Assembly (NCBI GenBank): GCA_036012725.1
Contig: DASCPW010000072.1
Span: 1 to 23,063 of the forward strand
From: GCA-2686765 sp036012725
Lineage (GTDB): Bacteria; Pseudomonadota; Alphaproteobacteria; Rhodospirillales; 2-02-FULL-58-16
Direction of reading: 5' to 3'
Length of the DNA: 23,063 nucleotides
Part shown: positions 1 through 7,433 of the stretch, piece after piece
Layout: each line of letters starts with the position of its first letter
Numbering within the stretch: position 1 is the stretch's first letter
Notes under the pieces: generated by a model
Seen by the model: only the letters and a program-made list of their open reading frames with translations
Databases searched by the model: none
Told to the model about the DNA's origin: nothing
Position numbers and translations under genes: made by a program

Positions 1-861
1 AATTCGTGCCTTGAAGCTGACTTGATCGTTCGGTGGTACCTGTTTTTTCCTGGGCGCGACAATGACGGATTGGAGCTCGGCGCCGCTCTCATCGAAAAGC
101 GTCACCAAAATCATCGGAATATCTCGGACCTGATCGGAAATATTGGCAACGAGTCCGCGTATGATCAGGATTTCGTTGTCGTCCTTGGTTTCCCGTTCCG
201 ACCTGACGTTTTTGATCTTCAGCCCGGCGCCAAGGATTTCGCCGGAAAGGCCGACCATGCCATAGAGCGACTCCGCCATCGGCAAAAACGCGACGATCTG
301 TCCGCGCCCGAAGTAAAGACCGGCGACCATGGCAATAAGGAAACCAGCCGCGCCCAAGGCAACAAGCTTGCCGCGCCCGGCCTTTACATCATCCGTCATT
401 TTCTCCTCAGGGGAGACGAGGGAGCTGGGAAGGGTCTCCGGCTCGGGCAGGTCATCAGGGTCAACGGCTTCGGAATCTTCCTCGTCCTCCCCGTCCACAA
501 AGGATTCGACTGCTACGAGTTCGGTCTCGTCGCCCAACATGGCGTCGAGTTCCTCCTGGGAAGGCGGCTCGGTTACTTGTTCGGATACGGGGATTTTGCT
601 TTCGTCCGTTTCCCCGTCTTCGGTTTCGAGTTCCGGTTCCGGTTCGGGCTCCGGAGGTGGCGGCGCAACGGTGGCCGGTGGCGCGGCGACGGGTTGCGGG
701 GCCGGCATCGGCTGCGAGTGAACAGGTGGTGGGGTATAATCCTGAACCGGATTCTGATGCCACTGGTAGCCGCAGTTAGAGCAGCGTACCTTTTTTCCTC
801 TGTCCAACACGGTGGCATCGACAGAATATCGCGTCGAACAGTTTGGACAGGATATGATCAT
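1..861 (-). CDS. Zinc-ribbon/DUF3426 membrane protein (3' end outside window)
   Basis: Partial protein; 287 residues are visible and the frame runs open through base 1. The N-terminus is an MJ0042-type zinc ribbon with two CxxC pairs (C5/C8 and C27/C30) and Trp34. A Pro/Glu-rich low-complexity linker follows (about residues 40-155), then one membrane helix (about 165-188) and the start of a DUF3426 domain (about 205 on, with 'VANISDQVRDIPMILVTLFD'). This architecture is common next to ftsEX in alphaproteobacteria; its function is not established. The ribbon would be cytoplasmic and DUF3426 periplasmic. The ATG at 861 is chosen because the next upstream ATG (881) runs into a stop after seven codons. 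No Shine-Dalgarno is seen. It is divergent from ftsE and has its own promoter at 910-938. Confidence 0.9.
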   Translation of the reverse strand, partial: MIISCPNCSTRYSVDATVLDRGKKVRCSNCGYQWHQNPVQDYTPPPVHSQPMPAPQPVAAPPATVAPPPPEPEPEPELETEDGETDESKIPVSEQVTEPPSQEELDAMLGDETELVAVESFVDGEDEEDSEAVDPDDLPEPETLPSSLVSPEEKMTDDVKAGRGKLVALGAAGFLIAMVAGLYFGRGQIVAFLPMAESLYGMVGLSGEILGAGLKIKNVRSERETKDDNEILIIRGLVANISDQVRDIPMILVTLFDESGAELQSVIVAPRKKQVPPNDQVSFKARI

Positions 862-882
862 TTTGGGCAGGGTATGATCATT
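842..882 (-). repeat. 20-bp tandem repeat over the start codon, creating a 7-codon uORF
   Basis: Two 21-nt copies (842-862 and 862-882) repeat with a period of 20 and match at 19 of 21 positions. The inner copy encodes the first residues of the zinc-ribbon protein. Because 20 is not a multiple of three, the outer copy encodes a separate reading frame at 881-858 (MIIPCPK, stop). Its TGA overlaps the true ATG in an ATGA arrangement. Confidence 0.8.
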
Positions 883-909
883 GACGGTAAAATATGTTAG
901 CTTCACGTC

Positions 910-938
910 GTTATAGGCTTTCGGTACATGCAACGCAA
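910..938 (-). promoter_or_regulatory. Sigma-70-type promoter of the zinc-ribbon gene
   Basis: On the minus strand, TTGCGT (938-933), a 17-nt spacer and TATAAC (915-910). The -10 matches 5 of 6 and the -35 matches 3 of 6. It predicts a transcript start near 903 and a leader of about 42 nt that includes the 7-codon uORF. Confidence 0.5.
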
Positions 939-1019
939 CCCGTGGTGGGATTGGGAGCGCTGGACGAAACGACTTTCACCATGTCATTGTGTGCCGGCGG
1001 GCGGTCTGTTCAAGCCTCT

Positions 1020-1062
1020 TGTCAAATCGTTCGAAAGCTTTGACATTTTTCCGCCCGAAAAA
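1020..1062 (+). promoter_or_regulatory. Palindrome and A/T inverted repeat upstream of ftsE
   Basis: Positions 1020-1045 form a 26-bp near-palindrome with perfect 7-bp arms TGTCAAA/TTTGACA and a central TTCGAA. It is followed directly by TTTTTC-CGCCC-GAAAAA (1046-1062). TTGACA (a perfect -35 hexamer) lies inside the right arm at 1040-1045, but no convincing -10 follows at 16-18 nt. It could be an operator for a repressor or, less likely, an AT-rich hairpin with a T tract. The ftsE start lies 31 bp downstream. Confidence 0.4.
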
Positions 1063-1093
1063 ACGGCCAAGATACCTGACAGGAACGAAACGG

Positions 1094-1867
1094 GTGACTA
1101 TCGACAACGATGACTGCGTGGTTCGCTTTGAGAACATCGGTTTTCGCTACGGTCTTGGACCGGAAGTTATACAGGATGTCTCGTTCGCGCTGGCTCCAGG
1201 CTCATTCTATTTTCTAACCGGGGCTAGCGGCGCCGGTAAATCCTCGCTGTTGAAATTGCTGTATTTGGCGATGAAACCATCAAGGGGACTGATTACTCTT
1301 TTCGGCCGCGATATCGCCACCACTCCCCGCCGTGAGTTGCCGGCTCTGCGCCGACGTGTCGGTGTCGTTTTTCAAGAATTCCGTTTATTGCGTCATTTAT
1401 CGGCTTTCGACAACGTGGCGTTGCCGTTGCGTGTCGCCGGAACCCGGGAAGACAATGTCAGCAAACATGTTGCCGAACTTCTGAGTTGGGTTGGACTTAA
1501 AAATCAAATGAAGGCGCGTCCGCCGACCCTTTCCGGCGGCCAGCAGCAACGGGTCGCCATCGCCCGGGCGGTGATCGCCAGGCCAAAGCTGCTTCTTGCC
1601 GATGAACCCACTGGCAATGTGGACGACCGCATGGCGCTCCGTCTCATGCATCTTTTCGAGGAGCTTAACAAGCTGGGAACCACCATCGTCATCGCCACTC
1701 ACAATGAATCCCTGGTCAAACGTCTGGGTCATTCTTGCCTGCGCCTTGACGGGGGACAGCTGGAAATCGGCGGGCCGCCGCCCAAAAGAGCCGCCATGGC
1801 CGCCGCTTCCGGGGCCGGAGGAGTTGCCAAGCCAGCCATCGGCGCGGCGGCGGAACGGCCTCGGTGA
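1094..1867 (+). CDS. ftsE: Cell division ATP-binding protein FtsE
   Basis: ATPase of the FtsEX ABC-type complex at the division site, where ATP hydrolysis controls periplasmic peptidoglycan hydrolases through FtsX. The 257-residue protein has all ABC motifs: Walker A GASGAGKS (43-50), Q-loop Gln94 in VVFQEFRLL, signature LSGGQQQR (146-153), Walker B LLLADEP (167-173) and H-loop His203. The variable QEFRLL and ADEPTGNVD stretches are typical of FtsE. A Gly/Ala-rich tail of about 30 residues follows the fold. The GTG at 1094 is chosen because AGGA (1081-1084) sits about 9 nt upstream and the conserved 'VRFENIGFRYG' follows. Longer in-frame starts, such as ATG 989, add unrelated sequence. The stop overlaps the ftsX start (GTGA). 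Confidence 0.95.
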   Translation: MTIDNDDCVVRFENIGFRYGLGPEVIQDVSFALAPGSFYFLTGASGAGKSSLLKLLYLAMKPSRGLITLFGRDIATTPRRELPALRRRVGVVFQEFRLLRHLSAFDNVALPLRVAGTREDNVSKHVAELLSWVGLKNQMKARPPTLSGGQQQRVAIARAVIARPKLLLADEPTGNVDDRMALRLMHLFEELNKLGTTIVIATHNESLVKRLGHSCLRLDGGQLEIGGPPPKRAAMAAASGAGGVAKPAIGAAAERPR

Positions 1868-2763
1868 AACCCATGCTGGCCCACCGCTCCGATCTTCCTC
1901 TCGATCGCGACGCACTCAGCCGATTCTTGCCCTGGCTGATTGCCTTCATGGTTTACCTGGCTTGTCTGGCCTTGGCCGGGATGTTGGTTCTGGGAACCAT
2001 GATGGAGCGCTGGGGTGCCGGCGTCAGCGGCACGCTGACGGTTCAGATCATTCCTTCCGAAAGCCCCACCGCCACGAGGAAGGAAGCCCGGCGCGTCGAG
2101 GCGGCGCTTGATATCTTGCGAACGACGCCCGGAATTGCTCGCGCCGAGGTCATCGGTGAGAGCCGAATCATGGCCCTGCTGGAACCCTGGCTGGGTTCCA
2201 TCGGCGGCAGTGGCGGTCTTCCCTTGCCCCAGCTCATCGACGTCGAGTTGAAAGCCGGCGCTGAGTTGGACGCGGCGGCCCTGTTGAAACGGTTGCAAAA
2301 AACGGTACCCGGCGCCACCATCGATGACCATGGGGTTTGGCTTGAGAAGCTGGTCCATCTTCTCCGCATGGTGGAAATTCTGGCTTCCCTGGTGCTGTTG
2401 CTGATCGGCTTGGCGGCGGTCGGCACCGTGGTTTTCACCACCCGCACGGGTCTTGCCATCCACCAAGAAGCGATCGAAGTGCTCCACCTGATCGGCGCCC
2501 AGGATTCCTACGTCGCCAAACAGTTCGCCACCCGCGCCCTAATTCTGGGTTTGCGCGGTGGGATCATCGGTTTGGGTCTCGCCATCCCCACCCTGATGGG
2601 CATTGGCACCCTGGCGGCGCGGATGGAGGCGGGTTTGTTGCCCGACTTTACCTTGGCTCCGGCGCATTGGCTGGCGATGATCTGTCTGCCGCTGGCGGTG
2701 GCCGTGATCGCCATGCTGACGGCGCGCATGACGGTGATGAAAACCCTGGCTGAAATGTTATAG
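1864..2763 (+). CDS. ftsX: Cell division protein FtsX
   Basis: Membrane partner of FtsE, with the four-helix FtsX/MacB-like layout: a helix at about residues 22-46, a periplasmic domain (about 50-160), then three more helices (about 165-190, 222-245, 262-286). In other proteobacteria the periplasmic loop binds EnvC-type activators; an EnvC homologue is encoded at 12515-13753. The 299-residue length is normal. The start is taken as the GTG overlapping the ftsE stop, with an ATG three codons later as the alternative. The domain between the helices is rich in Gly, Ala and Leu with weak sequence identity, as usual for FtsX, so the assignment rests on topology, position after ftsE and the C-terminal pattern ending in 'MTVMKTLAEML'. 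Confidence 0.92.
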   Translation: MKPMLAHRSDLPLDRDALSRFLPWLIAFMVYLACLALAGMLVLGTMMERWGAGVSGTLTVQIIPSESPTATRKEARRVEAALDILRTTPGIARAEVIGESRIMALLEPWLGSIGGSGGLPLPQLIDVELKAGAELDAAALLKRLQKTVPGATIDDHGVWLEKLVHLLRMVEILASLVLLLIGLAAVGTVVFTTRTGLAIHQEAIEVLHLIGAQDSYVAKQFATRALILGLRGGIIGLGLAIPTLMGIGTLAARMEAGLLPDFTLAPAHWLAMICLPLAVAVIAMLTARMTVMKTLAEML

Positions 2764-2766
2764 CCA

Positions 2767-3456
2767 ATGCCCTTGTTCGGCTCCGATGAATCCGGTGGTA
2801 AAGCCTTTCCATCGGCGCTGTCCGGCCGCCGACGCCGTCGCGGATTTTTAATCCTGTGCTCGGTGCTGGTTATGTTATTTGTTGTCGCCATTTGGGGATA
2901 CGGTCTGTTCCGGTTTACCGATTTCATCCCCATCGAAATCGCAGACGCGACGACCCCCACCGACGCCATCATTGTTCTCACGGGGGGCAGCGGCAGGCTA
3001 ACCGCGGGGTTCGTGCTGTTATCCGAGAACCGGGCAAAAAAGCTCTTTATTTCCGGTGCTTACCGGGGAGTGGAAGTACGCAAACTGGTGCGGATGTTCA
3101 AGCATATCCCACAGCAACTGGAACGGCGCATCAGCATCGGCAATGCCACCAATACCCTGGGCAACGCCCTTGAGACCGCCGAATGGATCGCCATTGAGGG
3201 ATATTTATCCTTGCGTCTGGTCACTGCCGCCTACCACATGCCCCGCAGCCTGCTTGAATTCCGCCATGTCATGCCGGAAATCATGGTGATTCCGCATCCG
3301 GTGTTTCCCGAGCACGTCAAGCGGGAGCGGTGGTGGGCCTGGCCCGGCACCGCCAGTCTCATTATCAGCGAATTCAACAAGTTCCTTCTTTCCTGGGCGC
3401 GGCAAAAGGTGGCCGGAAAGATTGCCGGGGAAACCGCATCCAAGACGCCGTCATGA
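2767..3456 (+). CDS. YdcF/ElyC-type DUF218 membrane protein
   Basis: A 229-residue protein with a basic N-terminal segment, one membrane helix (about 27-48) and a periplasmic DUF218 domain. Family motifs are visible: DAIIVLTGGSGRL (66-78), FISGAYRG (94-101), NATNTLGNA (126-134) and TAAYHMPRS (153-161). DUF218 proteins such as ElyC and SanA act in cell-envelope assembly; ElyC is linked to undecaprenyl-lipid metabolism. The substrate of this member is unknown. The start lies 3 nt after the ftsX stop and the last codon overlaps plsC, so it is part of the same transcript, which fits an envelope role. Confidence 0.85.
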   Translation: MPLFGSDESGGKAFPSALSGRRRRRGFLILCSVLVMLFVVAIWGYGLFRFTDFIPIEIADATTPTDAIIVLTGGSGRLTAGFVLLSENRAKKLFISGAYRGVEVRKLVRMFKHIPQQLERRISIGNATNTLGNALETAEWIAIEGYLSLRLVTAAYHMPRSLLEFRHVMPEIMVIPHPVFPEHVKRERWWAWPGTASLIISEFNKFLLSWARQKVAGKIAGETASKTPS

Positions 3457-4187
3457 TCGTTGTCCGTTCAATAGCCTTCAACCTTGCCCTAATCTGCTGG
3501 TTGATCCTGACGCTTCCCGTCATGTTGATTTTTCTGCCTTTTCCCCGGCGGCTCATGCAAAGTGTGGTGCATGCCTGGACCTCTGGCCCTCGGGTGGCGC
3601 TGAAATGGATCGCCGGACTCGATTTTCAGGTCCTCGGCCAAGAGAACAAGCCCAGTGGCGCGGCGCTCATCGCCTGCAAACATCAATCCGTCTGGGAGAC
3701 TCTCATCTTTCACGCCCTATACAGGGACGCGGCTTATGTTGTGAAGAAGGAGCTCCTTTCCATTCCGCTTTGGGGCTGGTACATGCGAAAATGTGGGTGT
3801 ATTCCGGTCGACCGTTCAGGCGGTGGCCAAGCATTGAAAGAGATGCTGCGAAAATCCCGGGCGGCGCTTGCCGAAGGCCATCAAGTGGTAATCTTCCCCG
3901 AGGGCACCCGCACGGAGCCGGGGCAGTCTCTACCTTACAACCCCGGCATCGCCGCTCTTTACGCCATGACGGAGGCGCCGGTGGTGCCGGTGGCGTTGAA
4001 TTCGGGTCTGTTCTGGGGGCGGCGAAAATTCCTCAAACACCCTGGCGTCATCACCATTGAATTTCTGCCGCCGATGCCGCCAGATTTGGACCGGCGCGTT
4101 TTTTTGGCCGAATTGGAAAAGCGTATCGAGACCGCCACCAAAGGCTTGGTTAGTAGGGCGAAAAACCAATATTTTCCAAAGGATTGA
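3453..4187 (+). CDS. plsC: 1-acyl-sn-glycerol-3-phosphate acyltransferase
   Basis: Transfers an acyl chain to lysophosphatidic acid to give phosphatidic acid, the second acylation in phospholipid synthesis, at the inner membrane. The 244-residue protein has an N-terminal hydrophobic segment (about 8-30) and the acyltransferase motifs: KHQSVWE (76-82), where the usual HX4D appears as HX4E (His77, Glu82), a substitution often seen in alphaproteobacterial members; CIPVDRSGGG (116-125); FPEGTR (148-153); and APVVPVALNSG (175-185). The ATG overlaps the previous stop (ATGA) and is chosen over a longer frame starting at 3330, which lies within the preceding gene. Last gene of the ftsE operon. Confidence 0.93.
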   Translation: MIVVRSIAFNLALICWLILTLPVMLIFLPFPRRLMQSVVHAWTSGPRVALKWIAGLDFQVLGQENKPSGAALIACKHQSVWETLIFHALYRDAAYVVKKELLSIPLWGWYMRKCGCIPVDRSGGGQALKEMLRKSRAALAEGHQVVIFPEGTRTEPGQSLPYNPGIAALYAMTEAPVVPVALNSGLFWGRRKFLKHPGVITIEFLPPMPPDLDRRVFLAELEKRIETATKGLVSRAKNQYFPKD

Positions 4188-4334
4188 CTTAGACCTGTTT
4201 GAGGCATTCCTGTGGATTGCTCTGTGGAAAGTTTTCTTCGTAAGCCCGTGAATTCCATGAATATATTTTACAAGGCCTTGTTTTCTCTGGTCCAGGGGAT
4301 TAACAAAATCTGGATAAGAGTGGTAAAAACATAA

Positions 4335-4376
4335 CAAGAACATATTCTTGACGATCCACCCTTCTATCCTTAGATT
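4335..4376 (+). promoter_or_regulatory. nrdJ promoter with overlapping operator-like palindrome
   Basis: TTGACG (4348-4353), a 17-nt spacer and TAGATT (4371-4376) make a reasonable sigma-70 promoter (5/6 and 4/6), giving a leader of about 110 nt. A 16-bp inverted repeat, CAAGAA-cata-TTCTTG (4335-4350), overlaps the -35. Its AT-rich core resembles the centre of NrdR boxes, but the outer arms do not fit that consensus. A repressor site is likely on position alone; the protein is uncertain. Confidence 0.5.
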
Positions 4377-4401
4377 TAAAGCCCCCCCCTTTCGAACATT
4401 A

Positions 4402-4441
4402 GGGCGGCGAAATGTCACAACGGCTTGCCTTCGCCGCGCCC
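4402..4441 (+). promoter_or_regulatory. Hairpin in the nrdJ 5' leader, flanked by a direct repeat
   Basis: GGGC-GGCGAA (4402-4411) can pair with TTCGCC-GC-GCCC (4430-4441), leaving a 2-nt bulge. A 10-bp direct repeat GAACATTAGG lies at 4394-4403 and at 4478-4487. The second copy contains the AGG that serves as ribosome binding site 6 nt before the nrdJ ATG. Confidence 0.4.
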
Positions 4442-4493
4442 GTGGGGCGGTCAAGCGGGGACCGGATGGATAAGGCGGAACATTAGGTAAGTA

Positions 4494-6860
4494 ATGGCGC
4501 GGATTGCTTCCATATCGCAGCAAATTTGGGACATGAAGTACCGTCTCAAAATATCTGACGGCCAGCCTGTGGACAAAACCATTGCCGATACATGGCGCCG
4601 GCTGGCCCGGTTTTTAGCGACGCCTGAAAGCGATCAGGACCTTTGGGAAAGCCGCTTCTACGAAGCCTTGGAAGATTTCCGTTTTCTGCCCGCCGGGCGA
4701 ATACTTTCCGGTGCCGGATCGGGACGGAAAGTAACCCTGTTCAATTGCTTTGTCATGGGCGATATCGCCGATGACATGACGGGGATATTCGAGAGCCTCA
4801 AGGAGGCGGCGCTGACTATGCAGCAGGGCGGCGGCATCGGTTACGATTTCTCCAGTTTAAGACCCAAGGGGGCACCGGTGAATGGTGTCGGGGCGGATGC
4901 CTCCGGGCCTTTGAGCTTCATGGATGTCTGGGATGCTATGTGCCGGACCATCATGAGCGCCGGCTCCAGGCGCGGCGCCATGATGGCGGTGATGCGCTGC
5001 GATCACCCGGATATCGAGGCTTTTATCGCCGCCAAACACGAGCCGGGACGTCTCAGGATGTTCAATCTTTCGGTGCTGGTGACGGATGCTTTCATGCGGG
5101 CGGTGAAAGAGGATGCGGCCTGGGAGTTGCAGTTTAACGATGCCACGTACAAAAGCCTTCCGGCGCGGGACCTGTGGGACAAAATCATGCGGGCGACTTA
5201 CGCATACGCCGAACCCGGCGTCATTTTCATCGACCGCATCAACCGCCTGAATCCCCTTTATTACTGCGAGCATATCCACGCCACCAACCCCTGTGGCGAG
5301 CAACCGCTGCCGCCTTACGGCGCCTGTCTGTTGGGTTCGGTCAACCTGACCAAGCTGATTGATGCTCCTTTTTCCGAGAAGGCGTGTCTCGATTTGAACG
5401 CCTTGGAACGCTTGGTCGGGACGGCGGTCAGGATGTTGGACAACGTCATCGAGGTCTCCAAATTCCCCTTGCCCAGCCAGGAACACGAGGCCAAGACCAA
5501 GCGCCGCATCGGCTTGGGCGTCACCGGACTTGCCGATGCCCTGATTATGTGCCGGGCGCGCTATGGCGGCCGCGATGCCGTACGCTTGACCAAGATTTGG
5601 ATGAAGGCAATTCAACGCGCCGCCTATCTGAGTTCGTCTCGGCTGGCGGCGGAAAAAGGTGCTTTTCCTCTCTATGATGCCGAGAAGTATCTGGCCGGCG
5701 AGACCATCAAGGGGCTCGATGAGGATATCCTGAGCACCATCGCCGAGCAGGGCATCCGCAACGCGTTATTGACGTCCATTGCGCCGACGGGGACCATTTC
5801 CCTTTTTGCCGACAACGTCTCATCCGGCCTCGAGCCGGTGTTCAGCTTCAATTATACCCGCCGCGTCACCATGCCCGACGGTGGCCGCCGCGAGGAACAA
5901 GTCACCGATTACTCCCTTCGCCTGTTCCGGCGGATGTTCGGCGACAAGGCGCCGCTGGCGGATTATTTCGTCGATGCCCAACAGCTGAGCCCCAACGACC
6001 ACTTGGTCATGCAGGCCGCCGTTCAGAAATATATCGACAGCTCTATTTCCAAGACCATCAATTGCCCGGAAAGCATTTCCTTCGAGGACTTCAAGGGTAT
6101 CTATGCGCAGGCCTTCGAGTTGGGTTGCAAGGGCTGCACCACTTACAGACCCAACGAAATTACCGGCGCCGTGCTGAAAGTCACGGAAAATAAGGGCAAG
6201 GCCGAAGACGCCGAGCCTGAACTACCGCTGACGCCGCCCGCCGTCAATGCCAGGCCTAAGGACATCGGCGATTCCGGCTCCGTCGTCTATCTGACCCAGC
6301 CGTTGGACCGGCCTGAGGCCCTGCCCGGCGCTACCTACAAGGTGCTTTGGCCGGAAAGCAACCATGCCATCTATATCACCCTGAACGACATTATCGAGGA
6401 CCGCCGCCGCCGGCCTTTCGAGATTTTCATCAACTCCAAGAATATGGAGCATTACGCTTGGACGGTGGCTCTGACACGAATGATTTCGGCGGTGTTTCGC
6501 CGCGGCGGCGACGTTACTTTCGTGGTCGATGAACTGAAGGCCGTATTCGACCCACGCGGCGGCCAATGGATGGGCGGTAAGTACGTGCCTTCGCTCCTCG
6601 CCGCCATCGGCGAAGCCATCGAACGGCATATGATCAATATCGGCTTCATCACCCGGACGGGAGGGCTGGGTGGCAATAGGAGCGAGGCCAAGCCCAAGGT
6701 GGTCAATTTGACGGGCGTCGGCGTGGAGCCGCCCTCGTCGGCCCAGGGCCGCGATCCGCAAGGGCTATTCCGTGACTGCCCCAAATGCGAAGAACCCAGC
6801 CTCATCCGCCAGGAAGGCTGCGACGTCTGCACGTCCTGTGGCTATTCCAAGTGCGGTTGA
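4494..6860 (+). CDS. nrdJ: Adenosylcobalamin-dependent (class II) ribonucleotide reductase
   Basis: Reduces ribonucleotides to deoxyribonucleotides with a thiyl radical made from adenosylcobalamin, independent of oxygen. The 788-residue protein has the class II layout: redox Cys85 in FNCFVMGD, the active-site triad Asn265-Cys267-Glu269 in NPCGEQPLPPYGACLLGSVN, partner Cys278 exactly 11 residues later, and the loop SIAPTGTISLFADNVSSG (about 425-442). The C-terminus adds a TSCPD-type domain (about 600-730) and a Cys-rich tail, CPKC...CDVC..CGYSKCG (last 27 residues), that likely re-reduces the active site. The start is set by AGG 6 nt upstream of ATG. Monocistronic, convergent with the ChaC-like gene 15 bp away. 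No nrdAB is seen in this window. Dependence on B12 is known for the family. Confidence 0.96.
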   Translation: MARIASISQQIWDMKYRLKISDGQPVDKTIADTWRRLARFLATPESDQDLWESRFYEALEDFRFLPAGRILSGAGSGRKVTLFNCFVMGDIADDMTGIFESLKEAALTMQQGGGIGYDFSSLRPKGAPVNGVGADASGPLSFMDVWDAMCRTIMSAGSRRGAMMAVMRCDHPDIEAFIAAKHEPGRLRMFNLSVLVTDAFMRAVKEDAAWELQFNDATYKSLPARDLWDKIMRATYAYAEPGVIFIDRINRLNPLYYCEHIHATNPCGEQPLPPYGACLLGSVNLTKLIDAPFSEKACLDLNALERLVGTAVRMLDNVIEVSKFPLPSQEHEAKTKRRIGLGVTGLADALIMCRARYGGRDAVRLTKIWMKAIQRAAYLSSSRLAAEKGAFPLYDAEKYLAGETIKGLDEDILSTIAEQGIRNALLTSIAPTGTISLFADNVSSGLEPVFSFNYTRRVTMPDGGRREEQVTDYSLRLFRRMFGDKAPLADYFVDAQQLSPNDHLVMQAAVQKYIDSSISKTINCPESISFEDFKGIYAQAFELGCKGCTTYRPNEITGAVLKVTENKGKAEDAEPELPLTPPAVNARPKDIGDSGSVVYLTQPLDRPEALPGATYKVLWPESNHAIYITLNDIIEDRRRRPFEIFINSKNMEHYAWTVALTRMISAVFRRGGDVTFVVDELKAVFDPRGGQWMGGKYVPSLLAAIGEAIERHMINIGFITRTGGLGGNRSEAKPKVVNLTGVGVEPPSSAQGRDPQGLFRDCPKCEEPSLIRQEGCDVCTSCGYSKCG

Positions 6861-6875
6861 GGGGGACAAAAAGCA

Positions 6876-7433
6876 TTACGGGAATTTCAGCCGCCTCGCT
6901 TTTTCGATCTCCGCCAGTTTCAGCAGCCGCTGCACGGTGCCATCGCGGATACCCAGTTCATTAAGATGGCGAACGGTGTTTCTGAGGTAGTCCAGGCTTG
7001 ATCCCTCGGCGCCGCTACCGGCAAGGATCAGTTCGACGGTGCGTTGCGGCGTCAGGTTTCCGGCATACTGTTGGTGGCCGCGGCGGGCAACGAAATTATA
7101 TGCGCTGACCCGGCGCCCATCGTCGAGGCGGACGGTCGTGTTCCTGGCTCGGTAGACACCGGTGACCAGTTCCCGGGCATTCAGATAGGCCTTGACCCGT
7201 CCGGCGTCTTCGGCGGCGACGCAAAAAGCGCGACCCTTGCACGCCCCGCCCCGGTCAAGCCCGAGCACCAAACCCGGCCGTTCCGGCGTTCCGCGGTAGA
7301 TGATGGAATGGACGCAAAAGGAGCGGTGGTAGCCGTGGAGCAAGGCTGGGCGAACTTTGAGGTATGCGAAGCCCGGACTCCACATCAACGAGCCGTATCC
7401 GAATATCCAGATTCCGTCCGCTGTTTCGTTCAT
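6876..7433 (-). CDS. ChaC-like gamma-glutamylcyclotransferase
   Basis: Predicted to cleave glutathione to 5-oxoproline and Cys-Gly in the cytoplasm. The 185-residue protein has the family's substrate loop FGYGSLMW (11-18), R47GTPERPG in the following strand, and the likely catalytic acid Glu88 in YLNARELVTGVY; the tail 'YLRNTVRHLNELGI' is also typical. The length fits ChaC1/ChaC2-type enzymes. No Shine-Dalgarno lies at a useful distance: AGGA ends only 1 nt before the ATG. A TATATA hexamer (7446-7441) ends 7 nt before the ATG, suggesting a leaderless message. Activity toward glutathione rather than another gamma-glutamyl compound is inferred. Confidence 0.9.
   Translation of the reverse strand: MNETADGIWIFGYGSLMWSPGFAYLKVRPALLHGYHRSFCVHSIIYRGTPERPGLVLGLDRGGACKGRAFCVAAEDAGRVKAYLNARELVTGVYRARNTTVRLDDGRRVSAYNFVARRGHQQYAGNLTPQRTVELILAGSGAEGSSLDYLRNTVRHLNELGIRDGTVQRLLKLAEIEKARRLKFP

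Larger units (their letters stand above)
4188..4493 (+). promoter_or_regulatory. nrdJ control region (306 bp without a gene)
   Basis: AT-rich first half, then a GC-rich leader. It holds a 12-bp perfect palindrome ACAAGGCCTTGT (4270-4281), the element AATATATT (4260-4267), a promoter with an overlapping palindrome (4335-4376), several sequences close to a DnaA box (4211, 4223, 4309, 4465) and a leader hairpin (4402-4441). No terminator with a T tract was found after plsC, and I see no cobalamin-riboswitch B12 box. Confidence 0.5.

Noticed and set aside
22..900. 292-codon open frame on the plus strand opposite the zinc-ribbon gene
   Set aside because: Low-complexity product (Arg/Gly/Phe runs) caused by the Pro/Glu-rich linker on the other strand, whereas the minus frame has a zinc ribbon, a membrane helix and DUF3426.
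928..1113. 61-codon frame before ftsE
   Set aside because: Overlaps the ftsE start, has no ribosome binding site, and its composition is not protein-like in the second half.
4188..4493. Cobalamin riboswitch upstream of B12-dependent nrdJ
   Set aside because: The B12 box and multi-helix layout are not present; only a simple hairpin is seen.
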